Below, one piece after another: positions 12,196-23,147 of a DNA stretch of 64,000 nucleotides. A program made the position numbers and the translations under genes. This DNA comes from Solanum dulcamara (lineage: Eukaryota > Streptophyta > Magnoliopsida > Solanales > Solanaceae): assembly GCF_947179165.1 (NCBI RefSeq), contig NC_077247.1, positions 46,172,935-46,236,934 of the forward strand, read 5' to 3'. Within the stretch, counting starts at the first letter, position 1, and every line of letters starts with the position of its first letter. The notes beneath the pieces were generated by a model. It was not told the DNA's origin, searched no databases, and saw only the letters and a list, made by a program, of their open reading frames with translations.

Positions 12196-13447
12196 AGACA
12201 TTTGATTCATGTCACTTAAGGGTATAGCAAGTGTTTTTGTAAACTTTTTAGCTGTTTATTTATATTTTGTATTTTATAGTCATTTGTATGCTACCTCCAT
12301 ATTAGTATCTGTTTTTGTAAGGTTTTAACTTGCTTTTTAAGAAAGACCTTTAGTAGCTTTAACTATAAGAGTATTTTTCTCAAGTCTCAGCTACTCCCTC
12401 CGTCGCATATTACTTGTCTACTTTCCTCTTTAACCTCCCTTTAAGAAATCATAAATAAAAAGGGTATTTCTACTAATTTACCTTTTGACTTTTTAATACA
12501 TTCTACTTATGTGGCCTTGTCCATCAATACAAGATTAACAATGGAGGAACTTTTTTGGAACTTCACAATTTTTATACTTTTAAAGAATTAATTTAAGGGC
12601 AAAAGAGAAAAAGGTTGATTGATTTTATCTTGATTTGGTAAATTGACAAGTAATATGAGACAAATATTTTTAGTAACAAGTAATATGAGACGAAGGAAGT
12701 ACCATTTATCTTTCCTTAAACATCTCACTAATTAACCCCATTAATTGCATGAAGACTTTGTAACCAATAATTTGTTCATTATCACTCATGGACATGTTCA
12801 TATTAGTTTCTGATTTTTTAAGGCTCAAAGTCCAAGAATTGATTGTCTGTATCTCAGCTTCTCTATCCAGTAATTTGACTTGTAGTATTTCCTATTCCTT
12901 AGCTATTTCTGTTCATTATATTAATCTGTATCTGTATAATAAGGGGAATTGATAATAATACTTGATTAATATAGTGTTCTTTAATAATTTCTAAGTTTGA
13001 TTAAAGAATTCTAATGTTGTGGACCATTCTAATTATCAAGTCAAACATGTAGCATACTGCTAATGTTCAGTGCATTTTCAGCATATTTACCCATTCTGCG
13101 TTCATATTGAGGTATAACCAAGAAATGGGAAAAGCCATGTTATGTTTGTCCAAAAGGGTGACTGGTTTTCAAAATAGTATTAAACTAAAAAGGAATTAAC
13201 AATCAGTATTGACTTTCACTTGGCCTGTTTCTGTACTTCCTATTTTTATATGTTGAGGATTTTTCATGGAAAATACTAATGAATTCAACTCTAACATCAT
13301 CATTCTTTGTCACCTTCCTTGATTTCTCTTAAAGATAACAACTGTTTGAATTCTTTATTCAATTGTATTTTTTAAATCATTTAGTGGTAATGGGGGTTTA
13401 TACCTTAGTGTTTACTGGAACACACATACTCTAACATATACACAACC
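12196..13447. other. Intergenic between LRR-RLK copies 2 and 3
   Basis: Apart from the Stowaway-like element at 12394-12699 I see only AT-rich 3' UTR and promoter DNA. No open frame with protein features was found. Confidence 0.65.
12394..12699. mobile_element. Stowaway-like MITE
   Basis: Terminal inverted repeats begin CTCCCTCCGTCGCATATTAC on the left; the right end read in reverse is CTTCCTTCGTCTCATATTAC. TA dinucleotides flank both ends (12392-12393 and 12700-12701), as expected for Tc1/mariner-derived Stowaway elements. The element is 306 bp with no coding capacity. Confidence 0.8.
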
Positions 13448-16400
13448 ATGAAGAGAAAAATCAATTTCCTTTTTCCTCTTGTAGTTTCAATATGGCATCA
13501 TTTTCTGATATTATCAGTCACTGCACAAGTCAATCTCAAAACTGATGAAGCTGCTCTACTTGCTTTGAAATCCTATGTTACTTCTGATACTTACAATATA
13601 TTGACAAGCAACTGGACCTCAACTACTTCAGTTTGCAATTGGATTGGAGTCACCTGCGGCTCTCACCATCAAAGAGTCATAACCTTGGATATTTCCAATG
13701 TGGGATTAGTAGGCACCATCCCTCCTCACTTGGGAAATCTGTCCTTTTTGGTTCCTCTCAATATCAGTGGCAATGGTTTCCATGGAATTCTGCCACGAGA
13801 GTTGGGTAATTTGCATAGATTGGAGTTTATAAATGTCACTTCTAATATGTTCACTGGAGATATTCCCTCATGGTTCTCTCTTTTGCCAGAACTCCAGCAC
13901 TTGCATCTAGCCTTAAACAGTTTCACAGGTATTATTCCACCAGCCATTTGTAATGCTTCCAAACTTGAAAGCTTAGTGTTGGGATTTAATCAGTTACAAG
14001 GGGAAATTCCAAATGAAATTGGTAATCTTCAGAACTTGACTTGGTTGAGCTTAGGATCAAATCAGCTAACAGGCTCTGTACCACTTAGCCTTTTCAACAT
14101 TCCATCATTACAACGTTTGGTCCTGACAAACAATAGTTTGTCTGGAAATCTTCCTGTCGATATATGCTCAAAGCTCCCACAACTTTTGGTACTTGCACTT
14201 TCTGACAATGGATTTGATGGTCAAATTCCTTTGGAAATTGATAAATGTTCAAAGCTTCAGATTTTGTCATTGTCATCCAACAAGTTCAGTGGATTGATAC
14301 CCAAACAGATTGGGAACTTGAATGTGCTGTATATATTATATCTTGGTCGCAATGACTTGAAAGGTGAGCTACACATGTGTTTCTTTTTTTCTTCTTTGAG
14401 TATACATGAAAACTATTTCTCGAGTCATGTATGTGCTCCTTAGTTGCTTTATTGTATAGAGGACTTTCTATTTATGATTTAATTTGCAGGTGAAATTCCA
14501 GAAGAGATTGGAAATCTTCGTAATCTAGAGATATTGGATGCACAGAACTGTAGCCTAAGTGGTCCCTTACCATCTTCTATAAGTAACTTAACTTCACTTC
14601 AATCGCTCAACCTTTATGGCAATAAGCTCTCTGGCACATTGCCCCGGGATATATGTTTGAACATGCCTGATCTCAGAGCATTCGATCTTGGGAATAATCT
14701 ATTCAGTGGAAGCATTCCAAAAGCATTTGGTAACTGCAGCTCACTTTCTGACCTCTTCCTAAGAGAAAACAACTTAATAGGTATCACCTTGTCATTTTCT
14801 TTTTCCAAGATTTGGTGTATGTTCCTACGCTTTTCATATCCTAAAGAGTCACTCCAATGTCATCAGGTGAGTTACCAAGGGAGATTGGTAATCTTTTCAA
14901 TTTGGGAAGATTAGATCTACATTACAATTTCTTAACAGGTTCTATTCCATCTACAATACTCAACATGTCAAACATAAGGGGCATTTCATTTTTGGGGAAC
15001 TTCTTTACTGGAAGTCTTCCACCAGATATAGGACTTGGCCTTCCTAATCTTGAAGAACTTTATCTTGGTTACAATAACCTTACTGGATCCATCCCTCATT
15101 CTCTTTCAAATGCTTCCAATATTTTTCGGCTGGGAATTGGATATAATGACTTTTCTGGTCCTTTTCCAAGGTCGTTTGGTAATCTAAGACGTTTAGAGTA
15201 CCTAAACGTGAACGACAATCATTTTACAAGAGAGCCTTCATCTCCAGAATTGACTTTCTTCAATTCCTTGACAAATTGTAGACATTTGAGAAAACTATGG
15301 ATAGGTTATAATCCACTTGATGGAAATCTTCCAGCTTCTGTTGGAAATCTCTCAAGTTCTCTTGACTACGTTTATGCTGCTTACAGTGAAATTAGAGGCA
15401 ACATTCCCAGTGAAATTGGAAATTTAAGTGGTTTGTCTTTCTTGTTTCTTCAAGGCAATTACTTGAGTGGATTCATTCCAAGAACAATAGGGAATATAGA
15501 GAATCTTCAAGCATTGAATTTGTATGCCAACAAAATGATAAGTGGACCTATCCCTGAGGAAATCCGCAATTTAAAGAAATTAGGATTCTTGAGCTTGGGA
15601 AATAATGAGCTTTGCTGTTCTATACCAGTATGCTTAGGGAACATTACATCTCTTAGATACATTTACCTAGGTTCCAACAAATTGACTTTTAGCATACCTC
15701 CAAGCCTGTGGAACCTCAATGATCTCTTGCATCTTGATGTATCCTCAAATTTCTTGAAAAGCTCTCTACCTCCAGAGATTGGAAATCTGAAAGCTGCAAC
15801 ATTGCTGAATATATCGAAGAATCAAATCTCGGGAAATATACCGAGCACAATTGGAGGCATGCAAAATATGGCTGAACTTTCTTTTGCAGAAAATAGACTA
15901 GAAGGGCCTATTCCAGAGTCAATGGGGAACATGGTCGCCTTGGAATCGTTGGACTTGTCTCATAACAAGCTCTCCGGTGGCATTCCTAAATCATTGGTAG
16001 CTCTTTCACATCTCAACTATCTTAACATATCTTACAACAGATTGAGTGGTGAAATCCCCATTGGAGGTCCTTTTTCGAACTTCTCTTATGATTCCTTCCT
16101 TTCAAATGAGGCATTATGTGGTGCTGCAAGATTGCAGATACCAGCATGCAGATCTAATTCTCCTCACAGGAAAAGAAAAAAGAAGGTGCTTCTTATTGTG
16201 TTGATCTTATTGGTGGCTGCTTCAATCATAATGCTCTCAGTCATGCTCACTGTCTTTTTGGTGATTAGAAGTCGAAAAAGGAAGACAATCATTGCGACTC
16301 TTCAGGCAGATGCTTCTCCAGCCATGGTACATGGAAGAGTTTCGTACCATGACCTTCAACAAGCAACTAATGGATTCAGTACGACCAACTTGCTCGGCTC

Positions 16401-17327
16401 TGGAAGTTATGGCTCTGTTTACAAAGCAACATTGGGGAGTACTATAATGGCCGTTAAGGTATTCAACTTGCAAGTGGAAGGCGCATTCAAGAGTTTTGAC
16501 ACAGAATGTGAAGTCCTACGCAACCTTCGTCACAGAAATCTGACCAAAGTCATCAATAGTTGCTCCAGCGTTGATTTCAAAGCCTTGGTATTAGAGTACA
16601 TGCCTAATGGAAGCCTAGATGATTGGCTTCATTCTGAAAATCGTTCCTTAGATATCATGCGGAGAGTAGACATAATGATTGATGTGGGGTCAGCATTAGA
16701 CTATCTCCATCAAGGCTATTTTGTTCCCGTCATTCACTGTGATCTAAAGCCTAGCAATGTCTTGCTCGACGAAGATCTGGTTGCACATGTGAGTGACTTT
16801 GGCCTAGCAAAGCTATTAGGCGCAGGAGAAAGTATTGCACATACTAAAACACTTGCAACCATTGGGTACATTGCACCAGGTAACAATCATGTCAACATGC
16901 TTCATTTCTCCTTCAAATTTCAACCATTTGAAAAATACCCTATTCTCTTGATATCTTGTTTTATTTCAATGTAGAGTTTGGATTGGAAGGACTGGTATCT
17001 ACAAGGTGCGACATTTACAGCTACGGTATCATGTTGATGGAAACCTTTACGAGAAAGAAGCCAACGGATGAAATGTTTGCTGAAAATTCAAACCTGAGGG
17101 AGTGGATAAGACAATCATGGCCACGCGCGATGGACAAGATAATAGACCCTGAGCTAATCATACCAGATGAGAAGAATAAAACAGGAAAAGGTCAATGCTT
17201 ATCATCCATCATGGAATTAGCTCTGAGGTGCACTGTAGACTTGCCAGAGGAAAGAATGAATATCAAACATGCTCTTGTTCAACTGAAGAACATCAGAACT
17301 ATGTTGGAAAATGTAATAATGCACTAA
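13448..17327 (+). CDS. LRR-XII receptor-like kinase, copy 3 (complete, ~1190 aa)
   Basis: Inferred exons are 13448-14363, 14490-14780, 14867-16879 and 16975-17327, all phase 1. The start gives a clear signal peptide (MKRKINFLFPLVVS..., ending near TAQ at residue 27), then the LRR-NT cap VCNWIGVTCG, about 30 LRRs, a transmembrane helix near residues 841-868 and the kinase from ~905. GSGSYGSVYKA, AVK, HCDLKPSN (~1024, non-RD) and DFG (~1045) are present. Exon 2 is 291 nt (97 codons, about four LRRs), one LRR more than the same exon in copy 2. The kinase-domain intron is 95 bp at the same codon as in the other copies (GYIAP/E). All catalytic residues needed for phosphotransfer are present. The role as a pattern-recognition receptor is inferred from the subfamily; no ligand can be read from the sequence. 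Confidence 0.93.
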
Positions 17328-18882
17328 AGGATTGAAAAAGATGGTCGTATATTTTTATACTACTGTCAAGTTGTTGAATTGAACTTCTCATGAACATATG
17401 AAGTTTGTAAGGCCTCAATATCGTACTTTAGAAAATTCATCTCTTGCTGAACCATTCAATTGAGCGGAAAAAAAAGAAATGTGGTGTGTGGCCAACTTAC
17501 ATACACCTCAACTATCTCATCTGCTACCTCTCATCAACACATGGCAAAGAGTAACTTTGTCCGTCAATACTTAGAATGGAAGAAATCACCTACTCCAGTC
17601 CTCCATTTGTTTGTCCTATTTTGACTTGACATGGAGTATAAGAAAGTAAAAGGACTTTTGAATCTTGTGGCCTTAAATTAAAGATACGTTGAATGTCCAA
17701 AATTCTCTTTACTCCTGTGGTCTTAAACATGTTAGGTGGAAAGTTGAAATTAAAAAGTTGTCAAAAAAATAAAGAGACATATTTTTAAAACTAACTAAAA
17801 GGAAAAATATAAAAAAACAAATTGAAACGAAGGAAGTAATATATTTTGTCTTAGCTTGGACATGAACATCTCCCGATGATTTGTATCCCACATCATTGGA
17901 TTACGTCCTTGAGTAAAAACAAAAGGAAAAAGAAAAGTCATGAGTTTTACGTATTCTCCAACGAATTATTCAAATTAGTATCATAGGAATAAATTAGGAA
18001 AAGTTTTTGCATAACACCATTCATTTTATGATATTTATGTTGAGAAAATAATTAAATAATAAAAGTGTATTCTCTATAACATCTTAAATTTTTAGATGAG
18101 ATTATCACAAATACATTTTGTGCCCATCGATATAGGAAATATAGAAGTACTAAACTTTATTAGCTTTCTACAGTATAAAAGATGTACAAAATAAAAAATG
18201 AGGTAGAAGACAATATAAACAAATTAGGGAATATAAATTAGTAAACTGGGGCAACCCAACCGTTTGGTATCCAAAGTTAGTTAAAAAGGCCCCACCAATG
18301 ACCCTCTCATATTAACATAGAAATTATTATTAAAAAAAGAAAAAAAATCTAAGCTTTTTCTTACTGTAATGAAAGAATTGCACTATTATAACTGTCCCTG
18401 GTGCCATGTAAAGGGTTCTTGGTAACCAATTAACTCTTCCAAAATCCCTATTAAAGAAGACAAAATAAAGACCAGACTTTCTCACAGTTTGGTGAGAAGT
18501 AGTTGTTGCAGATGGCAATTCTTTTTCTGTATGTATCCTATTCAACTTTTTTTAATGCCTTAAATTTTACTCATAAGTTATTTTTACATGACCCGGTGTT
18601 GGTTTGATTTGTGTGTGTCAGTCACCAGTTTCTTTAACTTTACTTCCAATTTATGCATAGACGTTTCAGTTTTATCTAATTTTCTTATAACTCTCTCAAC
18701 AAACTTCAATGGAAGACTAATTCTTGAAATGGGGTCTTCACAAAAAAAAATGTAATATAGTTAGGGAAATATATCTTAGGCATTGGAAACATTGTGAAGC
18801 GAAAAAGGGGAGATAGTGTAACTGATCTTTGCTTCTGTTAAGTTGGAACTCCAATTTTCTGAACTATTAGTTGTGAGAAAAA
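17328..18882. other. Intergenic, 3' flank of receptor kinase and 5' flank of the O-FucT gene
   Basis: No gene seen apart from the Stowaway-like element at 17593-17836. The short open frames here are low-complexity. The last ~300 bp before 18883 should hold the 5' UTR of the O-fucosyltransferase gene; I could not fix the transcription start. Confidence 0.6.
17593..17836. mobile_element. Stowaway-like MITE (diverged)
   Basis: The left end CTCCAGTCCTCCATTTGTTTG-like sequence pairs with the right end read in reverse, CTTCCTTCGTTTCAATTTG. TA flanks both sides (17591-17592 and 17837-17838). It is 244 bp with no coding capacity. The inverted repeats are less well kept than in the 12.4-kb element. 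Confidence 0.65.
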
Positions 18883-21800
18883 ATGGGGAAACAAGGGTCT
18901 CCTAAGGGTCGTCGAGTGGAGAATTATGATTTAGATATATCATTTGGGATCAAAGAACATGAATTTCGAAGTTTAGATATGCAACATGGAGGTGATCCTC
19001 CTACAGGAAGAAGGTTATCAGGGGGAGATTACAATTGGGCCAAAGTTGTTTTGGCCAAAGGGATGAAAAATAACTCTGCAAAGTTTACTCCTTGTAAAGG
19101 AGTTTATGTTGGGAAGAGGCAAATGTGGTGGCTGCATAGACATATTAGGTCTATTGTTTTCACATTATTGTTAATGGGCTTTCTTTACCTTTTGGATTCT
19201 CTTCTGTTCTCGATTTTTGACCCTGCGATGCTTCAGAATAATTTTTCTTTACAAGGCTTGAGTAAGACCGAGGTATGACATTGTGATTCCCATCTTCTAT
19301 AAGCACTCAGTTTATGCCTGAAGTGCCTAGTATACTGAATGAAACCAGTAGACATGTTTCTGAGAATAGTATGAACTTTAATTTGCTATCCAATATTGTG
19401 CCTGAAGGTGGAAATGGTACCAAGGACAGTTAAACAAGGTCCCGTAAAGCTGTATGAAAGGCTTCTAAATCTGGCTGCTTCTTCTCTTGCAGAGGTTGTT
19501 TGTGATACTCAACCTGATTAAATTCATTTGGAAATTGCATTTAAAACGATGGTAACTGACAATCGTAACATCTATCTTTTATTTGAATTTCCTTAAATTT
19601 CTGTAGAGGGAGTTTAAGCAAGATTCATCAAAGTTATGGGAGGAGCCATATCCTCAGGCATCATCTTGGAAACCTTGTGCAGATAAAACTTGTCCACATG
19701 GTAATCGGATTTTTTTCCTCTGACGTGTAGTTTGGTCATGCATGAATTACGTTGTTTAGTTTACTATATGTGTCTTTAATCTGTTCAATTTCTCATATTT
19801 GAAAGTGATTATCCCTTTGAATGTTGAATTGCGGTATAATTGTTGAAAGTTGTCAGGGCAGGGAAGCCTAGAAACATCACTGGTTATATATTGATCAGCG
19901 CAAATGGAGGACTAAATCAACAAAGAGTTGCTGTAAGTGTATAAACTTGTTTTTCCTTTTAACTCTTAGCCGAGTTGTCCTGTTGAGTCTACTTGATAAG
20001 GACTGTTATGTTTGTTTATTCTTGAAGAGATCATGAAATTTTGTAATTGTGCCTGCAGGTCTGCAATGCTGTCGCTGTAGCATCTCTCCTAAATGCCACT
20101 TTGGTCATTCCCAAGTTTCTTTATAGCAATGTCTGGAAGGATCCTAGGTTGAATATCTCTGTCTGATTCTAATTGTCCCTCTAGTTATTCAGATATCCAA
20201 GAAAATAGGAAGAATGTTTTACACCCTAAAAAGAATGAAGTAGAGGACAACAATTAAATAGTAGTTGGGTATGCATCTCAAAGAATTCTTAGGAAAAAAC
20301 TTTTAGTTTCAGCAATTAAATAGTTACAGATTTCAATTATGAGCTCTACAAAAAGCTATGTTTCATGAATTACATTTAATGCATTGATCTGAAGAAAATT
20401 GTATCGTGCTTGAACTCTTTTACCTTTTGGGATCAATTGAGCTGCAACTTTTCTACAGAAGATCCATTTCTTGTTTTTCCATAAATCTTTCGTTTGATAG
20501 ACATAGACTCATCTTTTTCAATTGCCTATTTTCTTCTTATTTGCATTGGTTATTTGCTACTAACAAAATAATCTGTAGCCAACATCCCTTCCACCACTTA
20601 GCTTAACTTAACAGCAAGTTTTTCTCACCTTTTTTTCGTGAGTACAGCCAGTTTGGGGATATATATCAAGAGGACTATTTCATGGATATGTTGAAGGATG
20701 AAGTTAATATCATCAAGGAGCTCCCTCCTAATCTGAAACTACTAGATGTGGAAGCAGCTGGAAGTCTTGTATGTTTTCTTTTAACTTGTTTTCTTCTTTA
20801 GTTAGAAAGTTGAGACAGGAAATTGTATTGACTTGGAGGATAACATATGATACCTTTCACCTTGCTTAGATAACTGATGCAGATGTTTCAAAGGAAGCTA
20901 CACCTGATGAATACATCAAGAAAATACTGCCCCTCCTCTTACGCAATCGAGTTGTTCATTTTCTAGGATATGGAAATAGACTCGGCTTTGACCCATTGCC
21001 TTATGAACTTCAGGTGAAGAGCTTTCTTTAATTTTTCTATTGGCTGTAAGGTTTATGTAAGCTTGGAATGACATCTACAAGTTAATGTCTAGTTTGTGCT
21101 TCAAATGCTTCAGACATTGTAAAAATTGTCAATGATGGTATGTTAGTTTTTTATATTCTTGTTTATAGTACAAATTTGTATTTTGTTGCAGAGACTAAGG
21201 TGCAAGTGCAACTTCCATGCCTTAAAGTTTGTTCCAAAGATTCAACAAATTGGTTCTTTACTGGTTAGACGGATTCGGAGGTATGATTTTGCTAGGAGCA
21301 CATTGGACAAGCAACTTCTTGGAAACTTAATCCCTCATGTTCCCTTGAGACACCACCATACATCAGAAGGCCCTTCCAAGTACCTTGCTTTGCATTTAAG
21401 GTTTGAGATTGATATGGTGGCCTACTCTATGTGTGAGTTTGGTGGTGGAGAAACTGAGAGAAGGGAACTAAGAACTTATCGAGAAGTCCATTTTCCTTTA
21501 CTTCTTGAGCGTCTGAAGAAATCAAAGTATAGTTTCTGCTGTATAGCAGTTCCACCATCTGTTTTGACATAGTTTGTGTGAAAGTTCAATTGACAATATT
21601 TTGGTGATGTCTGCAGGCCTCTTTCTCCCGAGGAGCTAAGAAAGACGGGAAAATGTCCATTGACACCAGAAGAAGCAGCACTAGTTCTCGCTGGCCTCGG
21701 TTTCAGACATGGAACATACATCTATCTTGCTGGTTCTGACATATATGGAGGCCAATCAAGGATGCAAGCTTTAACTACCCTCTTCCCCAACCTAGTGACC

Positions 21801-22259
21801 AAGGAAGATCTTCTCACACCAAGTGAACTAGCACCATTTAGAAACTTTTCTTCTCAAGTAAGTTGCTTCTTATTTAAGTGACGGGGGTATCTATAAACCA
21901 CACACACACCTTATGTGCGACTCTAACAACAAAAGCTATCACTCTTAATGCAGCTTGCGGCATTAGACTTCATCGCGTGTGGAACATCTGATGTGTTTGC
22001 CATGACGGACTCAGGAAGTCAGCTATCATCCCTCGTGTCGGGGTTCAGAACATACTATGGTGGTGGTCATGCTCCCACATTGAGGCCTAGCAAGAAGAGG
22101 CTTTCTGCAATTTTGTCAAGAAATAAGACCATAGGATGGCACAATTTCGAGGGAAAGATAAGAAAGATGATTGATGAAGGTCAGAGAATGCAGGTAAGAG
22201 GTTTGGGTCGTAGCATTTATAGACACCCGAGATGCAAAGAGTGCATGTGCAGGCATTAG
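18883..22259 (+). CDS. O-fucosyltransferase family protein (GT106/PF10250 type, ~596 aa)
   Basis: Nine exons inferred: 18883-19272, 19607-19700, 19862-19932, 20059-20147, 20648-20768, 20870-21013, 21192-21526, 21617-21857 and 21954-22259; every junction keeps frame. It is a type II membrane protein: a basic cytosolic N-terminus, one signal-anchor helix near residues 87-112 (IVFTLLLMGFLYLLDSLLF), then the luminal domain. Family motifs are GYILISANGGLNQQRVAVCN, the KYLALHLRFEIDMVAYS segment (HLRFE-D substrate region), YLAGSDIYGG, DFIACGTSDVFAMTDSGSQ and the C-terminal GRSIYRHPRCKECMC. The last exon is read through a possible gtaag at 22194 because the downstream codons match the family C-terminus. 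Plant members are Golgi glycosyltransferases, some being rhamnogalacturonan-I rhamnosyltransferases; the donor and acceptor here cannot be settled by sequence reading. Confidence 0.9.
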
Positions 22260-22449
22260 GGAGGGTGGTCGTAGTTTCCCCTCAACAGCTCGAATTCATT
22301 CTCCAACATTGAATTGTTTGTCCACTTTTGTATCATATCCCGGGGGAAAAAGTGCAGGAGGATAGGAAACTAGTCCCATGCATACTATGACTCTAATTTT
22401 TGGTGAATATAAAGCAACTATGTCGTTACAATTCCTTCTTACTTTTTCT

Positions 22450-23107
22450 GTCATCGCGAAAATTAGGAAGGGATAAGGTAATCGGAGAAGAGCAGAGTAA
22501 GGGTTGAATGGAAGAAACATTCTTTACAGAAAATCTTCTAATTACAAATAAATGAATAAATATTCATGTCAACTGATGTCTAATAGAGTCTGTTCTTTGA
22601 TTCAAATATATCAAAGAACTTTTTGTCATCGAGAAAATTAGGAAGGGTTATATAAGGTAATCATAGGAAGTAGAGTAAGGATTTGAATGGAACAAACATT
22701 CTTTTAAGAAAATCTTCTCATTATGCCAAAATAGGCCTGGACATTTTTTACTACAAATTAATGAATAAATATTCATGTCAACTGATGTCTACTTCCTAAG
22801 ATTTCATCACAACTGCCTACACAGGAGTTTGTTCTTTGATTCAAATATATCATTAGGGGTCAAACCCTGAGATCAAACTCTTCTCATATTTCACTTGAAT
22901 GGAACAAACATTCTTTTAAGAAAATCTTCTCATTATGCCAAAATAGGCCTTGACATTTTTTACTACAAATAAATGAATAAATATTCATGTCAACTGATGT
23001 CTACTTCCTAAGATTTCATCACAACTGCCTACACAGAGTTTGTTCTTTGATTCAAATATATCATTAGGGGTCAAACCCTGAGATCAAACTCTTCTCATAT
23101 TTCACTT
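22450..23107. repeat. Tandem duplication, three unequal copies (~173-211 bp)
   Basis: The unit beginning ttgaatggaacaaacattc occurs at 22683 and 22894, a period of 211 bp, with very few differences to ~23106. A shorter, more diverged copy starts near 22503 (ttgaatggaagaaacattc). A leading segment (gtcatcg-gaaaattaggaagg) also occurs twice (22452 and 22625). It lies between the convergent 3' ends of the O-fucosyltransferase and transporter genes and has no coding content. Confidence 0.85.
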
Positions 23108-23147
23108 TCACCTCCTTCCTTCTGGTTCAGATAAATCACTAACCCAA

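Noticed and set aside
19401..19530. Possible extra exon between exons 1 and 2 of the O-fucosyltransferase gene
   Set aside because: No frame linked cleanly to both neighbours, and the direct join of 19272 to 19607 already keeps frame.
22194..22199. Possible splice donor gtaaga in the last O-fucosyltransferase exon
   Set aside because: Reading through gives GRSIYRHPRCKECMC and a stop, which is the expected family C-terminus.
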